A stretch of DNA of 64,000 bases from Candidatus Nanopelagicales bacterium (lineage in GTDB: Bacteria > Actinomycetota > Actinomycetes > S36-B12). The notes below the pieces were generated by a model. It did no database searches. It was not told the DNA's origin and saw only the letters and a program-made list of their open reading frames with translations. Positions 63,520 through 64,000 of the stretch are shown piece after piece (within the stretch, counting starts at the first letter, position 1; every line of letters begins with the position of its first letter). The stretch lies in NCBI GenBank assembly GCA_018402235.1, contig JAGYJJ010000004.1, positions 951,256 to 1,015,255 of the forward strand, in the 5' to 3' direction. The position numbers were made by a program, and so were the translations under genes.

Positions 63520-64000
63520 GTGACTCGCATTCGACTTGTTGCCGCGATCACTACAAGCTTCGTCGTTGGAGCCATCGCCGGAGCTGGGTCACTGTGGCTC
63601 GTGCAGGAGAACCGTCCGTCTTCCCTCGAACCCACTCGCCGTGGACCGGCCAACGCCACAACCTTCCTTGACCACCCCCCAAGGTTCGGATGAGGTCACA
63701 TATGACCCGAGCATGGTGACCATCGAGTATCAGGTCATCACCGACGGAATGAGCGTCACGCATCTGTCCTACGTAGACGTTGTCGATGGCGCTCCGGTGA
63801 TGATCGAAAGCCTGGGATCCCCGCCACCCTTCGCGCACGTGATCCAACTCCCGAAAAGCGACAGTTTCGATCTAGGCAAGCTCTCGGTCACTGGCATGGG
63901 TGCGGCTACCTCAACCACAACCACGTGCACGCTCAAGGTCGATGGCGAAGTAGTGGCCCGCCAAAGTGCTACAGGCACTTACGGACTGGTGAATTGCGCT
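63520..64000 (+). CDS. MmpS-like transport accessory protein (3' partial, one frameshift)
   Basis: The GTG at 63520 follows AGGAG and starts a membrane anchor (VAAITTSFVVGAIAGAGSLW). The frame changes at a C-run near 63678, after which DEVTYDPSMVTIEYQVITDG, TCTLKVDGEVVARQSATG and YGLVNC follow the MmpS pattern. MmpS proteins assist MmpL (RND) exporters. The gene reaches the window edge with no stop, and any mmpL lies outside. Confidence 0.65.

Noticed and set aside
1-64000. Mobile elements, prophage, CRISPR arrays, rRNA or tRNA genes
   Set aside because: No transposase, integrase, phage structural gene, regularly spaced repeats or RNA gene signatures were found on either strand by reading.

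Overview
The window is chromosomal DNA from a GC-rich actinobacterium (Actinomycetota). This rests on gene content and order: lysS-coaX-nadC-nadB-panC-DUF2520; hpt-ftsH-folE-folP-folB-folK-DUF3180; the zincin-type metalloprotease next to tilS; an actinobacterial-type ArgA; and very frequent 1-4 bp stop/start overlaps. I cannot name the genus. Coding density is high and I find no gene-free stretch above about 300 bp. I see no rRNA, tRNA, CRISPR array, transposase or prophage. At least eleven otherwise normal genes are split by small indels (ppc, coaX, the PstS-like lipoprotein, pstS, pstA, moaB, moeA, the YczE-like gene, the proline racemase, the EamA gene, the DUF1622 gene and the mmpS-like gene). 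This looks more like uncorrected sequencing or assembly error than gene decay. Coordinates of those genes span all fragments.

Left part (1-21.7 kb) is core metabolism: the end of PEP carboxylase, arginine and lysyl-tRNA genes, NAD and pantothenate/CoA synthesis, an orphan NuoD-like protein with its own NDUFAF7-like methyltransferase, folate/pterin synthesis, FtsH, purine salvage, TilS, mannose-6-phosphate isomerase, a DacB-type carboxypeptidase and inorganic pyrophosphatase.

Middle part (21.8-38.2 kb): a sulfur-handling trio (SQR-like flavoprotein, TusE/DsrC, DsrE-like); a pst phosphate-uptake operon in the order C-A-B-S plus a second PstS-like lipoprotein, with PHO-box-like repeats; and a molybdenum cofactor region (moaA, B, C, D, E and moeA). 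The Moco genes are interleaved with maturation factors of the aerobic CO dehydrogenase/xanthine dehydrogenase family (CoxD, CoxE, CoxG, XdhC, MocA), but no structural subunits are present here.

Right part (38.2-64 kb) is more accessory: YczE-like membrane protein, proline racemase-family enzyme, a secreted Vgb-type propeller, EamA transporter, Tat-exported DyP peroxidase with a PCu(A)C copper chaperone, PopT (DUF368), thioredoxin, a hydrolase-membrane-ABC ATPase fusion with its permease, a LysR-linked catabolic-looking set (Fe/2OG oxygenase, DddP-like M24 protein, nitrilase, class III aminotransferase), aquaporin, a secreted lipase and several small secreted proteins. The window ends inside an MmpS-like gene.

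Many starts lie 6-7 nt after a TANNNT hexamer, a layout typical of leaderless transcription in actinobacteria. Several starts were chosen on that basis or on ATGA-type overlaps.
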